64,000 nucleotides of DNA from Tenodera sinensis. Its lineage: Eukaryota > Arthropoda > Insecta > Mantodea > Mantidae. The notes beneath the pieces are model-generated. The model saw nothing but the letters and a program-made list of their open reading frames with translations, had not been told where the DNA came from and ran no database searches. The DNA lies in assembly GCA_030765045.1 (NCBI GenBank), contig CM060964.1:170446219-170510218 (forward strand), given 5' to 3'. Position numbers and translations under genes: made by a program. This document shows positions 23,250 to 34,618 of this stretch, in pieces; position 1 is the stretch's first letter; every line of letters starts with the position of its first letter.

Positions 23250-24556
23250 TTCTCCAATCTGAAAACTGAACTGAACCAGAACTAAAACTGAAAAGTTAAG
23301 ATCCTTTCAGTTCAGTTTTCAGCTATGCTTTCCTAGAAAACTGGACTGAAGGCTGCATAGCACTAAGTAAAGGGGCTGAAATGTGGTTGGGAAAGCTGTA
23401 TGGGAGTGAAGAAAGTGAGTTGGAATTGGATACTTCGGTGTTTACTTTGGTGGATGAATTAATAAATAATACTGATAAAGAGCTGAGTTGTGGCAAATGC
23501 TCTGAGGCACATCCCATGTTTGGTAAATGTAGTTCAGAAGTTGCCTATGAGATTTTAGTTATGAGGCACCTGAAGGACAAAGCTCTTAGAGTACTTCACA
23601 TGAAAACCAAAATTAAATCCAAAATGAATATTACCTAGGTAGATACACTTCAATCAGTTCCAGAATCCACCGACTTATCTTAATGTTAATTTATATTAAC
23701 GATATCTATATCTTATTAGTACAACATTGCTTATTGCACACATGTAGCTTCATATTGTACTCATTTATTGCACAACTTGTAGTAATACATGTAATTGACA
23801 ATAATTCACACTCAGGATATGGTACTTAGTTATGTAGTAGAGCCACGTGTGTGACATAGTTATATAAATCAGGTTAGTTAAAAGGGGTGGTGGGTGGCCC
23901 CCAACAAATTTAACGAGGTATAATGTTTTTAAACCATTAACTTCACACCTCCCAGGTAAAATATTTGTGACGAAACAGCGTCTTAACCAATCAAGTGTAG
24001 TTAGATTACTACCTACATGACAAGATTATACCCACCAAGGCTACTCTGTTGTGCTGCTTTTATTACAGAATCTTTGCACGCTTTTTTTCAGAGCAGAAAT
24101 GAACTGAAAATTATTAAACATTATCCAGGAAGAATAAATCTTATTTACTTATGTACTTGAGTTTCCTAATTCCTCTGCTGATGAACAAGATCAATAATTA
24201 TTTCCTCTTCACTGTGTGAAAACTTTAGTTTTCCGCTGAATATGTCCAATTTGCAAAGTAATCAAACCAATACCACAACTATAACCTCACTTCAGATCAG
24301 CCAAACTCAACTGATCTAAAGTGAAAAAATGTGTGTTATTGTAATTTTCAATGCCTACATTGCTCAAGGAAAACTTAATACCTAGTGACAAACGAATAAG
24401 AAGAGATTCATTCCTCAGTTCAGTTCAGCTCTCAGCCAGAGGAAAGTACTTCCGTAAGAAACAAGGCACCCATTCATGATCATGTGATTCTCAACTGAAA
24501 ATTTTTAAGTTCTAGTTCATTTCATTCAGTTTTCAGATTGGAGGAAAGCATAGCTT
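23250..24556. mobile_element. Candidate inverted-repeat element, unclassified
   Basis: TCTCCAATCTGAAAACTGAA near 23250 is matched in inverted orientation by TTCAGTTTTCAGATTGGAGG near 24525-24550. Both ends carry additional GAACT/CTGAAAA-rich sequence and an AGCATAGCT motif. The roughly 1.3-kb interior has one 85-codon frame (23381-23638, MWLGKLYGSEESELELDTSV...) that I do not recognise. I infer a DNA transposon or MITE; no transposase motif or target duplication was identified. Confidence 0.4.
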
Positions 24557-25330
24557 AAGTTAGCTTAAAGCTGACATTTTAACATGAGTATAATAAAAGT
24601 AACTACAGGTTTGCGGAGTTACTAATTGTATCTCAGCTATTCTAGCAATCTCTTTTGATATGATTGATATTTATTGGAATACCCATACTTTTGTCTGTTG
24701 TGTAGCTGCCCCCAAACCTTGACAAATCTTGCACTATACATTCCTTACAGTGGTAATTGAGACCAGTAATTATGCAGGTCATCTTCTAAGTTCTTAAAAA
24801 AACTTAGGCTTTTTTTTAAACCAACTGTTTTATTGCTTTTGAAAATATTTGTATTTAAGATTTACACATTTACATATATTCAAACTAACTCAACAAGCAT
24901 TTTTCCAATCTGAAGTTGGTATCACAAGAACACGGTTTTTAAAGGCTTTAACACTGATGTTATGAAAATCCCCGTCTATTAATTTTTTTGTCTGACATTC
25001 AGGACCAAAAAGAAGTTGTTAGGTGATAAATCTAGTGAATACAGGCAATGAGACGTTCAGTGTTTTTTAAATCAATTGTTTAAGGTGCTGTGCAAGAGCT
25101 GGCATTATCATGAGAATGATGCAATATGTTAGTATTTTCTGAGTATTTTCAACCATTTCTGGCAAATTAATTGTTGTATACCAGACATTGAATCTGCGGC
25201 ACACATATCCCCAGAGGTGTGCAAGACTTCTTAGGGGGCACGTTAACATTTAAAATACACTCACTATAACATTTCCTGAATGATCACAATAATCAAAATA
25301 CACAAATACCCATTTTCATTCTTGAAAATT
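24557..25330. other. Unassigned AT-rich intron sequence
   Basis: No family is recognised. The minus-strand frame at 25067-25249 has no visible homology. Confidence 0.4.
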
Positions 25331-25379
25331 TTTCATTGTGGGCCACTGGTATTCCTGGATCTTTTATTATAGCAGATAA

Positions 25380-25690
25380 AATGTTACACAAAAAATTCCG
25401 CAGAAGTAATTGGAAAAATTCAGAGTTTTGACACAAGTATAGGGAATAGAATTCTTGATATGCTACAATATATTGTTGACCTAATATTAGAAAGTATTAA
25501 AATGGACAATATTTGGATTCAGATTGATGAATCAGTGGGTATGTCTGTTGATGCTACTTATATATGTTCAGGATTTTGATGTTAAAAAAGGTGCTGTTAC
25601 TGATGAAATTCTAGGATGGAAACAATTACCAGAACATACAACAGGAGCGGATGTTTTTAAATTTCTTGGTAATTCATTAGCAGGTTAAAA
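25380..25690 (+). pseudogene. hAT-type transposase fragment (ZMYM6/SCAND3-like)
   Basis: Plus-strand translation in shifting frames gives ILDMLQYIVDLILESIKMDN and IWIQIDESV, then LPEHTTGADVFKFLG. These match the hAT transposase region reading ...KSSPYFALQLDESTDVS...LPTHTTG-x-x-IF, so the LDEST Asp is retained as IDES. The fragment ends where the poly(A) run starts. It is too short to function. Confidence 0.6.
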
Positions 25691-25694
25691 AAAA

Positions 25695-25749
<55 letters not shown>
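25686..25749. repeat. Poly(A) tract of about 60 nt
   Basis: AAAAAAAACAAAA is followed by an uninterrupted A run of over 50. It directly abuts the hAT fragment. Its length may be unreliable in the assembly. Confidence 0.9.
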
Positions 25750-25751
<2 letters not shown>

Positions 25752-25894
25752 GTCTTATTGCTTATATAGCTTATAATAGCCTATAATTTGGCAACATTGC
25801 ATTATACACAGAGAAAATGTGGTAGCGAAAACAATAACTCATGATTTACACAAAACATTGAACATTGCTATAAAAGTGGTCAACTAAATAAAGT

Positions 25895-26098
25895 GACGGG
25901 GCTACTATGATAGGTACAGGTCTGGCGCACCTGGATTTCCAAGACACTCACCATCATTTCATCCCCTCCATGTCCAACTGTTGCCACGTGTAGCTCCTTT
26001 CATCGCTACTATGGGCACTCTAACAACCTAGTTGTTGATGGGCCCTGAAACATCACTCACACTCTCTCTCATTCACTCACACTCACTCACTGCTTTCC
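25895..26098 (+). mobile_element. Short non-autonomous element with LINE 5' head and LINE 3' tail
   Basis: Its first about 90 bp (GGGGCTACTATGATAGGTAC, GGTCTGGCGCACC, CATCATTTCATCCCCTCC) match the 5' end of the LINE at 59608 (GGGGCCTAGTATGGAGGTAC, GGTCTTGGCGCACC, GTCATCATCCCCTCG). Its last about 70 bp (GGGCACTCTAACAACCTAGT, TTGTTGATGGGCCCTGAAAC, then CACT/CTCT repeats) match the tail type at 4285 and the 3' end of the minus-strand LINE at 62990. The middle is only about 40 bp. I infer an internally deleted LINE derivative or a SINE built from LINE ends. Confidence 0.65.
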
Positions 26099-26099
26099 T

Positions 26100-26600
26100 T
26101 GGATTTTCAGAAACACTTCTGGGAGGAGAACTTCTGTATACCATTTTGCAACAACACTTCTCTGATTTTTGAGGTCACTGGTTGCCACGTGAACACTTGC
26201 AGAGAGTAATGAAGCAGCCATTTTCTTTGCTGCACTCTTTTATCTCTTGATTTTGACAGGTGGTTAGTCATCTGGGAGCACCAAATTGGAGGATTGTCAT
26301 GTAGTTTCAGAGTAAAAATGATATATTCCTGCTACATTAGTTGTAACAATACCTGAAACACAGCAAGAAGTTGCACAGATAAATCTTTGCAGCATTCCTT
26401 GAAATCATCCTACTCTATGGAGCTTCTGTAATTCAGACATTGTGGTACCCTTTTCCAAGATCTCTTACATGAATGTGCTCTTGAAGGATGGTTAAAACAC
26501 AAACTAATTCTTAATCCATCCTCAATGTTCTTGTAGATCGGTCTAGGATCTTCCCTAATCAATTTTTGCACAATGACAATGTTTTTCTCAGTCAATATGT
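26100..26600 (-). pseudogene. mariner-type transposase pseudogene
   Basis: The minus-strand frame from 26595 reads TEKNIVIVQKLIREDPRPIY, KNIEDGLRISL, then RAHSCKRSWKRVPQCLNYRS. This follows the mariner linker and second HTH (VQKLIEEDRRITYEEIEKEL...IL-x-x-HL-x-x-RK-x-x-WVPH). The remaining sequence toward 26100 is less clear, and no catalytic Asp can be placed. Several stops interrupt it. Confidence 0.6.
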
Positions 26601-26989
26601 TACTGTTACTTTTCTCGTCTTTAAGAACTTGTCGTTCCCTCTTAAATACTCCAAATCAGCAGTTCTTGAAGGAAAAGGGCTTCGGAAAGCCCCTCTCATA
26701 TGTTCCAGTAACTGCATTTCATTTAAGTTACATTTGAAATTGTACAAAGTTATCATATGAACATGCTTTCTTTGAATCTTCATTGCACTTGCAAGGAGTT
26801 CCCACTTGCCAGTCTTTAAACATTAAAGAATGATGCAATAGAGATGCCATTGCAATACCAATTGTGTTAGTATCTTAACCGAGAACCACAATTTTCTCTA
26901 GGGTTATGTTTTCAAAAAGAATGAAATAAACACTTGTGATACTTCAACTACTTGCCATAGTATTTTATCAATCTTTTGATATGTGTGTT

Positions 26990-27947
26990 TCCAGAAAAGA
27001 TGAAATACGCACTTATGTTACCTCTGTACAAAGGAGGGGCATAAGAATGTAGAAACCAATGATCCATATTCATCTTGACCTGTTTCTCGATAGTATTAGA
27101 GAAGATAGTGTACTACAGATTAAAAAGTTTGTAGAACACAACACAGTAATATATGATTGTCAACATGGCTCTCCCCAAAAAGAAGCCTGTCAACAATTAC
27201 TACAGTAAACTCTATGGTAAATGAAATAGCACAAAAGTTAGATTCAAACAAAACTAAGGTGCAGTGCCATGGCCAAGTGTTTAGACTGGTCGCCTCACAC
27301 AAGGCGGCTGGGGTTTGATCCCAGAGAACTCCATGTGGTATTTGTGGTGGACAAAGCAGACTTGGGCAAATTTCCTTTGGGTTCTGTGATTTCCCCTGCC
27401 ATTCATTCCACCAACTAACTGCTCCATAATCATGTTACCTTTTGTCCATTTCCCGATAATTTTAAAGCACGTCCTTCCTCACTCTCATACCTGGCTTTGG
27501 GCCGATCACCAAATCCTGAATATCCACTCTGATCCAGTGTCTCGGCAGGCATCTGACTGCAGGTGCTGACTTAAAAGTCCTGCAGGGGGGGGTTTAGGTC
27601 CTCCATACGAGGAGAGTAAACAGAATAATTAATCAGTCAATCCTACAGCCACAATAATTCCAAGGCATTTGACTGTGTAAGCATGAAATTCATTTAGAAA
27701 GGCTTGAATATCACATCAGCTCTTGTAACCTCCATTGATTTCAATCGTAAGCAAAGCAAAGTAAGTACTAAATGTAACTTGGGAGTACGTAGTAATGCAG
27801 AATTAATACACATGGACTTCCTCAAGGGTTAATACTAGGACCTCATATATTTTCTACATTAAGAGATAAACAATTGATACCACATAAGTGGTAAACCGGT
27901 ATTATATGTAGATAATAGTTTGGTTATTTTAGGGAACACAAGTCAAT
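26990..27947 (+). mobile_element. LINE reverse-transcriptase relic, split by SINE C
   Basis: Before the SINE the translation gives LPLYKGG, VLEKIVYYRLKSL and YDCQHGS (RT blocks 1-2, consensus VTPLYKKGD, FSKVLEKIV-x-x-RL and QHGFR). After it come SKAFDCVS (motif A), HGLPQGLILGPH (motif B) and LYVDNSLVILG (motif C, with YVDN in place of Y-x-DD). The order is that of a Jockey/CR1-like non-LTR RT. There are many stops, and the mutated motif C makes it inactive. The dispersed repeat at 27948 follows directly. Confidence 0.7.
27258..27617 (+). mobile_element. SINE family C (tRNA-derived, about 360 bp)
   Basis: The head reads GCCATGGCCAAGTGTTTAGA (A box TGGCCAAGTGT), then CTCACACAAGGCGGCTGGGG with TTTGATCCC (B box). 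A long unrelated body ends ATCTGACTGCAGGTGCTGAC, CTGCAGGGGGGGG and CCTCCATACGA. It interrupts the RT relic between blocks 2 and A. The flanks AAACAAAACTAA and AAACAGAATAATTAA may be a decayed target duplication. Confidence 0.75.
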
Positions 27948-28066
27948 AAAAATCTGATGTGTTGCACTCATATGACTTTCTCTACTCTTATACTAACCAT
28001 TCTTACAAACTCTTATTCGTATATCTTCGTGTTAGTCGAGATTAACATTCACAGAAATTACCCTAT
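27948..28066 (+). repeat. Dispersed repeat, copy 2
   Basis: Matches 2371-2488 (see that entry) and directly follows RT motif C of the LINE relic. Confidence 0.7.
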
Positions 28067-28549
28067 TGCTTATTTCCTTGTAGGTGCAAGGAAATATAGG
28101 AATACAGTAGGTTTTGAGCGATAGTAAAATCTTTTAAAGCTTGGAGATTACAAAACTCACACAAATAACAAGGAATATCTCCAAAACGGTTCACTCTATA
28201 AAAAATTTTATTTGAACATAAATTGTATGATTTAACAAGATTATAGTAAGATTTGGTCTATCTCTTACGGTTTACCAAGTGTGTAAAAGTCATCCAGAGT
28301 AAACAGGACCACATATAGCCAGAAAATTCAAAATGTGCATTTCATTTGCCATAAAAATATCTAAAAAATATGGATTTTAATCAAAATCGTTAGTCATTTT
28401 TGAGAAAATAAATTTTTGAAAAATGTTCCATGTGAAGGTTAGTTCAGGTTGAAGCAAGTTCCTTCAAAATCTGTGTCCCACACTTAAGAGATATTAAACA
28501 TAAATACCAACGTTGGATTTTAACCAACATTTGGTTTTGAGTTATTCTG
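28067..28549. other. Unassigned AT-rich sequence
   Basis: No coding sequence is recognised. Phrases such as ATCTCCAAAACGGTTCACTC are typical of decayed DNA-transposon ends, but no partner end was found. Confidence 0.35.
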
Positions 28550-29987
28550 TTCTCTCTCTCTCTCACACACACCCACACACCACCACACACTCCCACACCC
28601 ACAGCCACCACCACACACTCCCACACCCACCACCACACACTCCCACATCCGCATGCACCACCACACACTCCCACACCCACCACCACACACTCCCACACCC
28701 GCACACACCCCCCCCCCCCATGCATACCACAACCCCATGAACACCACAACCCCATGCACACCAAAACCCCAAGCACACCACGACCCCATGCACACCACGA
28801 CCCCACACACACCACGGCCCCCACACACCATGACCCCCACACACCACCGCCCCCACAACACCCACACAACCAAAACCACCTCCACACACCACCACCCCCC
28901 ACGCACCACACAGCCAAAACCACACCCACACTCCCCCGCCACCCTCACAATACCCATGCCACCTGCACAACACCCACGCCACCCCCACACATGCCACACA
29001 CCACCCCACACAGCCCGACACACGCCATACACCACCCTACACACCACCCCACATCCCCACACACCACCCTACACAACCCCACATCCACACACAGACCCCT
29101 ACATTACCCCCACACTCCCCCACACACAGACCCCTACATCACCCCCACACTCCGCCACACACACCACACACTCCCACACACCTCCCCACCTTCCACATCA
29201 CTTCCCCTCACACCACACACCCGTACACAATTTACGCACATCACACAGACACCAACACCCACACACAACACACACCCCACAGACTCCCCACACACACCAC
29301 ACAAACCCCATACACACCGTCAAACACACCCCGTACACATCGCCAAACACATCCACACACACCTCCAAACACCTACACATACCTCCAAACACACCCCCAA
29401 ACACCTACACATACACCCCTAAACACCTACACATACCCCCACACACACCCCTAAACACCTCCATACATACCCCCACACACCTACACATACCCCCACACAC
29501 ACCCCTAAACACCTCCACACATACCCCCACACACCTACACATACCCCCACACACACCCCTAAACACCTCCACACAGACCCCTACACACTGCCACGCACAC
29601 CACCACGCACAACCTCACATACACTTCACACATACCCACACACGCTCAACACACACCCCGCAACACACACACCACCATGCACAATACTGTGCACACCCCA
29701 CACACACACACCCAATCACATCTCCATGCACACACCCAATCACACACCTGTGCACACACCACACTGCACCACACAACACCATGCACACCCCCATGATATC
29801 TGCCACACGAACAACACACCACCACACACCACTCACAACATACCACACACGCCACATACCCCAGACACCCCACATATCCCACACACCTCACACAGTCCAC
29901 ACACACAGACACCACACACAAAATGCACAGACACCCCACATATCCCACACACCTCACACAGTCCACACACACACACACACACACAGT

Positions 29988-30052
<65 letters not shown>

Positions 30053-30144
30053 CCACACACACACACACACACACACACACAGTCCACACACACACACAGT
30101 CCACACACACACACACACACACACACACAGTCCACACACACAGT

Positions 30145-30199
<55 letters not shown>

Positions 30200-30223
30200 C
30201 CACACACACACACACACACACAC

Positions 30224-30258
<35 letters not shown>

Positions 30259-30548
30259 CCACGCACAAAACGCACAGACACCACTCACAAAACAGGCACA
30301 CGCCCACACACAGACACATGCACACGCCCACACACAGACACATGCACACGCCCACACACAGACACAGATGCACAGACACACAGACACAGACACACACACA
30401 CGTCATACACATTTACACACCACACACATCTTATATGCCCCACACATGCGCACACTCCAATGCACACACACATCACACAAACACACCACACACACGATGC
30501 ACTCGCATGCCACACACAAACACGACGCACTCACACACACACCCACAC
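28550..30548. repeat. 2-kb CA-rich simple-sequence tract
   Basis: A short (TC)n run passes into CACACC/CACCACACAC variants (28560-29900), then nearly pure (CA)n blocks separated by CAGTCC (29960-30225), then (CAGA)n at 30224-30258 and mixed CACA/CACG to 30548. Within it, higher-order units recur, for example CCTCCACACATACCCCCACA at 29400-29570. Long open frames on both strands (up to 664 codons, Thr/His/Pro-rich or Val/Cys/Trp-rich) are by-products of the composition, not genes. Confidence 0.95.
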
Positions 30549-31160
30549 AGGATGGAGGCTATCCCATCCTGTATCCAATTCCAGTGGATCAATTTTCATT
30601 TTCTTACATCTCGAAACTTTCTTAATGACTCTCGTGAAAGTGTATAAGTTGGCAGAACTATTTAGAGATACTAAAACCCCCAAAATACTTATGAAAAGAA
30701 CTAACGAAATGTTGCTAAACAAAACAGGTTACACGGCACACCTATTTATGGATGACAATATTGCAAGCACTAGATTTGTTACACATGTACATTAACAATT
30801 AAGTGTTATAAATTAGACTTTGTAAGTAGTTATGTTTGTAACAATGTGTCTATTGTGGTTGATTCAAAATTTAGTGGTGGGTGACTGAACACAACATGCA
30901 ACCAGAGGCTTGTCATGTCTTACATAATTGAATAGTTAAATATGCCGTGAAATCACACTGTAAAGTCGGTGATACAAATGTAGTTTGCGCCCTTAGAATT
31001 TATTGCTGAACAGGAATGAGAATAGTAATGGTCAGCTGCCATTAAATTTTGTGTCTGCTATAGCAATTAAGTTTTGAAACTATTAGCTTTCTGAAAACAC
31101 TGAATAGCTATTTTCATTACACACATACTTTAAAAAATCCATACCTAAATATATACACAC
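30549..31160. other. Unassigned intron sequence
   Basis: No recognisable family. A short plus-strand reading (KVYKLAELFRDTKTPKILMK) runs out of the CA tract and resembles nothing that I can name. Confidence 0.35.
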
Positions 31161-32502
31161 CAGGTGAGTCAGCTGCCCCTGATTTTCCGGTTTAGTTCAA
31201 TTCGCATTTTATATTCTTAACATTAAAAGGTCAGCCCCTACGCTAGATTCTATCCAATATTTAACATGAACATATTAAACGGAATATTTATTTCTGAAGT
31301 TCTAGGTAGCTCAGTTGGAACGACCACATGATTAAATAACCCGTGTGTTGTAGAGCCTGTAATACTCTCTGTAATATTCTCTAATAACACTGATTGTACA
31401 GTTATTGTATTTAAAGCTGCTGTTATTTTAATTCATAATTGTTTTAGTTCCATTGTATGGTAGTATTGTGTATGAGGATATCTCTCCTGGTATAGATGCT
31501 GAGCTGCTTGCACTTGGCTCTTGCTTCTCAGTGGATCAAAAGCATAGGTATCAGTGTGCTCGTCTGTCGAATACGTTGTGAAGGACTGTCACAAAATATT
31601 GTGTTGGAGTATGGAGGGAGTTGGCATTCATAATAACACACTGCATCATGACAGTCAAATGGACTGAAGTCATACATATTCCATTGCAAAATGGAGACAA
31701 GCAAAAATGATTCAAATTATGTTTAAATCATCAGGGGCTTCAAAATTAGATTATCGTGAATTCGGTTTCCAAAATTTGATGAGCAGAAGAAAGAAAAAAA
31801 AAACACTGTACAATTTCGAGAAACGAACCCGAGTCCCTGAGGTTAGTGCACAGGACACAGTTATAATTCTATCCATCTGCATAACTGAAAGCACATTCCG
31901 AGTTCTACCATTGAATCTGCATACCAGGTGCTATGGCATTGCCTAAAGTAGCCCTTTAAGACATTTTTAACCCTTCGTTGGGCATTTTAATATCATTACT
32001 TAAATGGAAAAAGCTATTATGCATGTTATTTGAGATGTACGAGACGTAGTTTATATCAAAATTTAATTAAACCGTTAATTAATAACATGTGTATTTTGAG
32101 TGTACAGGTCCATGGTTGATGAGGCATTTGGTCTAATTTCTTGCAACCAACCCAGGCACTAGGTATAGGAATGTGCCATTTTCTTTTTAGCTGATGTTGG
32201 TGTACTCATATGATAGGCCCATTTTATCACAGGTGTTTACTGAATTACGTTCCTGTGTATAATGTAATAAAACGTTTTTAAAATTGGCCAGAAACCCGGA
32301 ATTCGCTCTTAATTAACTAATTGCATGTTTTTGAGGAGTACTTTAGCGAGGAGTACGTTCTGTTCCATAAAGCATTGTTCCTCTAAATTCTGCACAAGGG
32401 GAACATCAAGCAATGTTTTAGTAAGCGCAAAACTGACCTAAAGTTAACATCTCCTTTGATGGGTGGCCTACCTTCCAAAAATAAGGGATAGCTGACTCAC
32501 CT
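31161..32502. mobile_element. Inverted-repeat element, unclassified, about 1.34 kb
   Basis: The left end CAGGTGAGTCAGCTGCCCCT and the reverse complement of the right end, CAGGTGAGTCAGCTATCCCT, match with the following GATTTT/TATTTT (about 26 bp, 3 mismatches). Similar TATATAC runs lie just outside both ends. No transposase motif is seen inside. The 79-codon frame at 31707-31946 is unrecognised, and part of it reads backwards like a tRNA-related SINE head (CGGGTTCG on the minus strand). I infer a non-autonomous DNA transposon. Confidence 0.6.
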
Positions 32503-32548
32503 GTGTATATACAGGTGTGAGTGAATTCAGGGTATGGGTGAATGCAGG

Positions 32549-32779
32549 AAAAGAAAAAGATTTTATTGTTTAACTGTGCTGTCAACTACCGGGATCACAT
32601 CAGTGTCTCCGGTGTGCCGGAGTTTTACCCGCAAGAGTGCTTCTACGTGCCAGCAAATCTACTGACCTGGAGCTGTCATTTTTAAGCACACTTAAAAACC
32701 ATTGGTCTGGGCCGGATTTGAACCCATATCCTTGGGATCAGTAAGCCAGCGTCTAACCAACTGAGCCACCCAGACCGAC
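32549..32779 (-). mobile_element. SINE family A, copy 3, with 11-bp target duplication
   Basis: On the minus strand: GTCGGTCTGGGTGGCTCAGT, then TTAGACGCTGGCTTACTGAT, GGTTCAAATCCGGCCCAGAC (an intact B box), GTTTTTAAGTGTGCTTAAAA, CGGCACACCGGAGACACTGA and the terminal GTTAAACAATAAAA. Flanks are GTGAATGCAGG (32538-32548) and GTGAATACAGG (32780-32790), one mismatch. This is the most complete copy and defines the family. Confidence 0.9.
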
Positions 32780-33087
32780 GTGAATACAGGCTGTGAGTGA
32801 ATAACACGGCATGAATTTTACTGGTAATAGGCAATTCATAGACAGTCAATTTGAAATAGGAAGCCAATGGTCTAGGATTACAAATAACAGAACTGGGCCT
32901 TAAAGTGTTGGGCGGTAAGCACAACATTGATCATATCCACGGCAGCTGTAACACATGATGAGAAAACAAGTGAACAGCTTTTGTAGCCTGAGTATTTAGC
33001 GAAATGGATGTGTTGCCAGGATGACGAAGTTACACGTGGATTAAGAGCTTGGGTTGAAATCCCCGTCGGCACGTATTTATTATATTT

Positions 33088-34172
33088 TGTTTCCTCCCTC
33101 CCTTCTTCCATCCCTTCGTTCCTTCCTCCCTTTGTTCCTTCGTTCCTTCCTCCCTTCGTTCCTTCCTTCCTTCCTTCCTCCCTTCGTTCCTTCCTTCCTT
33201 TCTCCCTTTGTTCCTTCCTTCCTTTCTCCCTTTGTTCCTTCCTTCCTTTGTTCCTTCCTCCCTTTGTTCCTTCCTCCCTTTGTTCCTTCCTCCCTTTGTT
33301 CCTTCCTCCCTTTGTTCCTTCCTCCCTTTGTTCCTTCCTCCCTTTGTTCCTTCCTCCCTTTGTTCCTTCCTCCCTTTGTTCCTTCCTCCCTTTGTTCCTT
33401 CCTCCCTTTGTTCCTTCCTCCCTTTGTTCCTTCCTCCCTTTGTTCCTTCCTCCCTTTGTTCCTTCCTCCCTTTGTTCCTTCCTCCCTTTGTTCCTTCCTC
33501 CCTTTGTTCCTTCCTCCCTTTGTTCCTTCCTCCCTTTGTTCCTTCCTCCCTTTGTTCCTTCCTCCCTTTGTTCCTTCCTCCCTTTGTTCCTTCCTCCCTT
33601 TGTTCCTTCCTCCCTTTGTTCCTTCCTCCCTTTGTTCCTTCCTCCCTTTGTTCCTTCCTCCCTTTGTTCCTTCCTCCCTTTGTTCCTTCCTCCCTTTGTT
33701 CCTTCCTCCCTTTGTTCCTTCCTCCCTTCGTTCCTTCCTCCCTTCGTTCCTTCCTCCCTTCGTTCCTTCCTCCCTTCGTTCTTTCCTCCCTTTGTTCCTT
33801 CCTCCCTTCGTTCCTTCCTCCCTTCGTTCCTTCCTCCCTTCGTTCCTTCCTTCCTTCCTTCCTTCCTTCCTCCCTCCCTTTGTTCCTTCGTTCCTCCCTC
33901 CCTTCGTTCCTTCCTCCCTTCTGTCACTTCCTTCGTTGAGTCTCTTCCCTTTGTTCAGTCTCTTCCCTTTGTTCTGTCCCTTCCTTCCGTCCTGTCCTTT
34001 TGTCCTTTCCTTCCTTTCGTCCATCCCTTCCTTCCTCATGTCCCTTCCTTTCTTTTGTCCTTTCCTTCCCTTCCTTTTGCCTCTTCCTTCCCTTCCTTTT
34101 GTCCCTTCTTTCCTTTTATCCCTTCCCTTCCCTTCCTTCATTTCTTCTTTTCGTCCCTTCCTCTCTCTAAAG
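33088..34172. repeat. 1.1-kb CCTT-rich polypyrimidine tract, core of 16-bp repeats
   Basis: From about 33236 to 33725 the sequence is a near-perfect tandem array of the 16-mer CCTCCCTTTGTTCCTT (about 30 copies). It is flanked by variants with TTCG for TTTG and pure CCTT/TTCC stretches. One strand is almost all pyrimidine. Open frames on both strands (Ser/Phe/Leu/Pro or Arg/Glu/Gly/Lys repeats, up to 391 codons) are artefacts. Confidence 0.95.
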
Positions 34173-34618
34173 CGCATCAGTAGACAATTAAATTAATGGA
34201 CAATTGCAATGAAGTGTTCTGGATTATTTGAAGTTAGAATCATGATGTCAACTTATTTTTTAGGTACAGAGGAATTAGTTTTTCATTGTTCAGAAAGGAG
34301 TTAATTCGTAGAGGAATTAGTGAGTGCAAAAACATGACTGACTTGAATTAAAGGAGAGCAATGCAGGTTGGAAGAAACGTGCAAGGAATTTAATTGCAAT
34401 GCATACATTCCTTCCAGATCCAGTAAATAATTGGCAATTTTTATGCTAAAATGAAACCATCAAAAAGAGCATGACAGGTGAGCATATAGAACAAGTGCAA
34501 GTGGTGATGAACTGTCCATTTGTTGCATAAATTGGACGAAGGTGTCTTCTCACTCATTGAGGATCAAGTCAAAAATATTGCTGCTTGAAGAAAGTTGCTT
34601 AGGAATCTTGGATAAACC
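34173..34618. other. Unassigned intron sequence
   Basis: No recognisable coding or repeat feature. Confidence 0.4.

Noticed and set aside
28653..30647. Frames of up to 664 codons, Thr/His/Pro-rich on + and Val/Cys/Trp-rich on -
   Set aside because: They arise from the CA-rich tract, which has few stop codons in any frame. No domain, start context or splice signal supports a protein.
31286..31345. GTAGCTCAGTTGGAACGACC as a tRNA gene
   Set aside because: It has an A-box-like start but no B box or cloverleaf arms; more likely a SINE fragment or chance.
32878..34196. Overlapping 350-390-codon frames of Ser/Phe/Leu/Pro and Arg/Glu/Gly/Lys repeats
   Set aside because: Translation of the CCTT-rich array; both strands are open simultaneously and the unit is a simple repeat.
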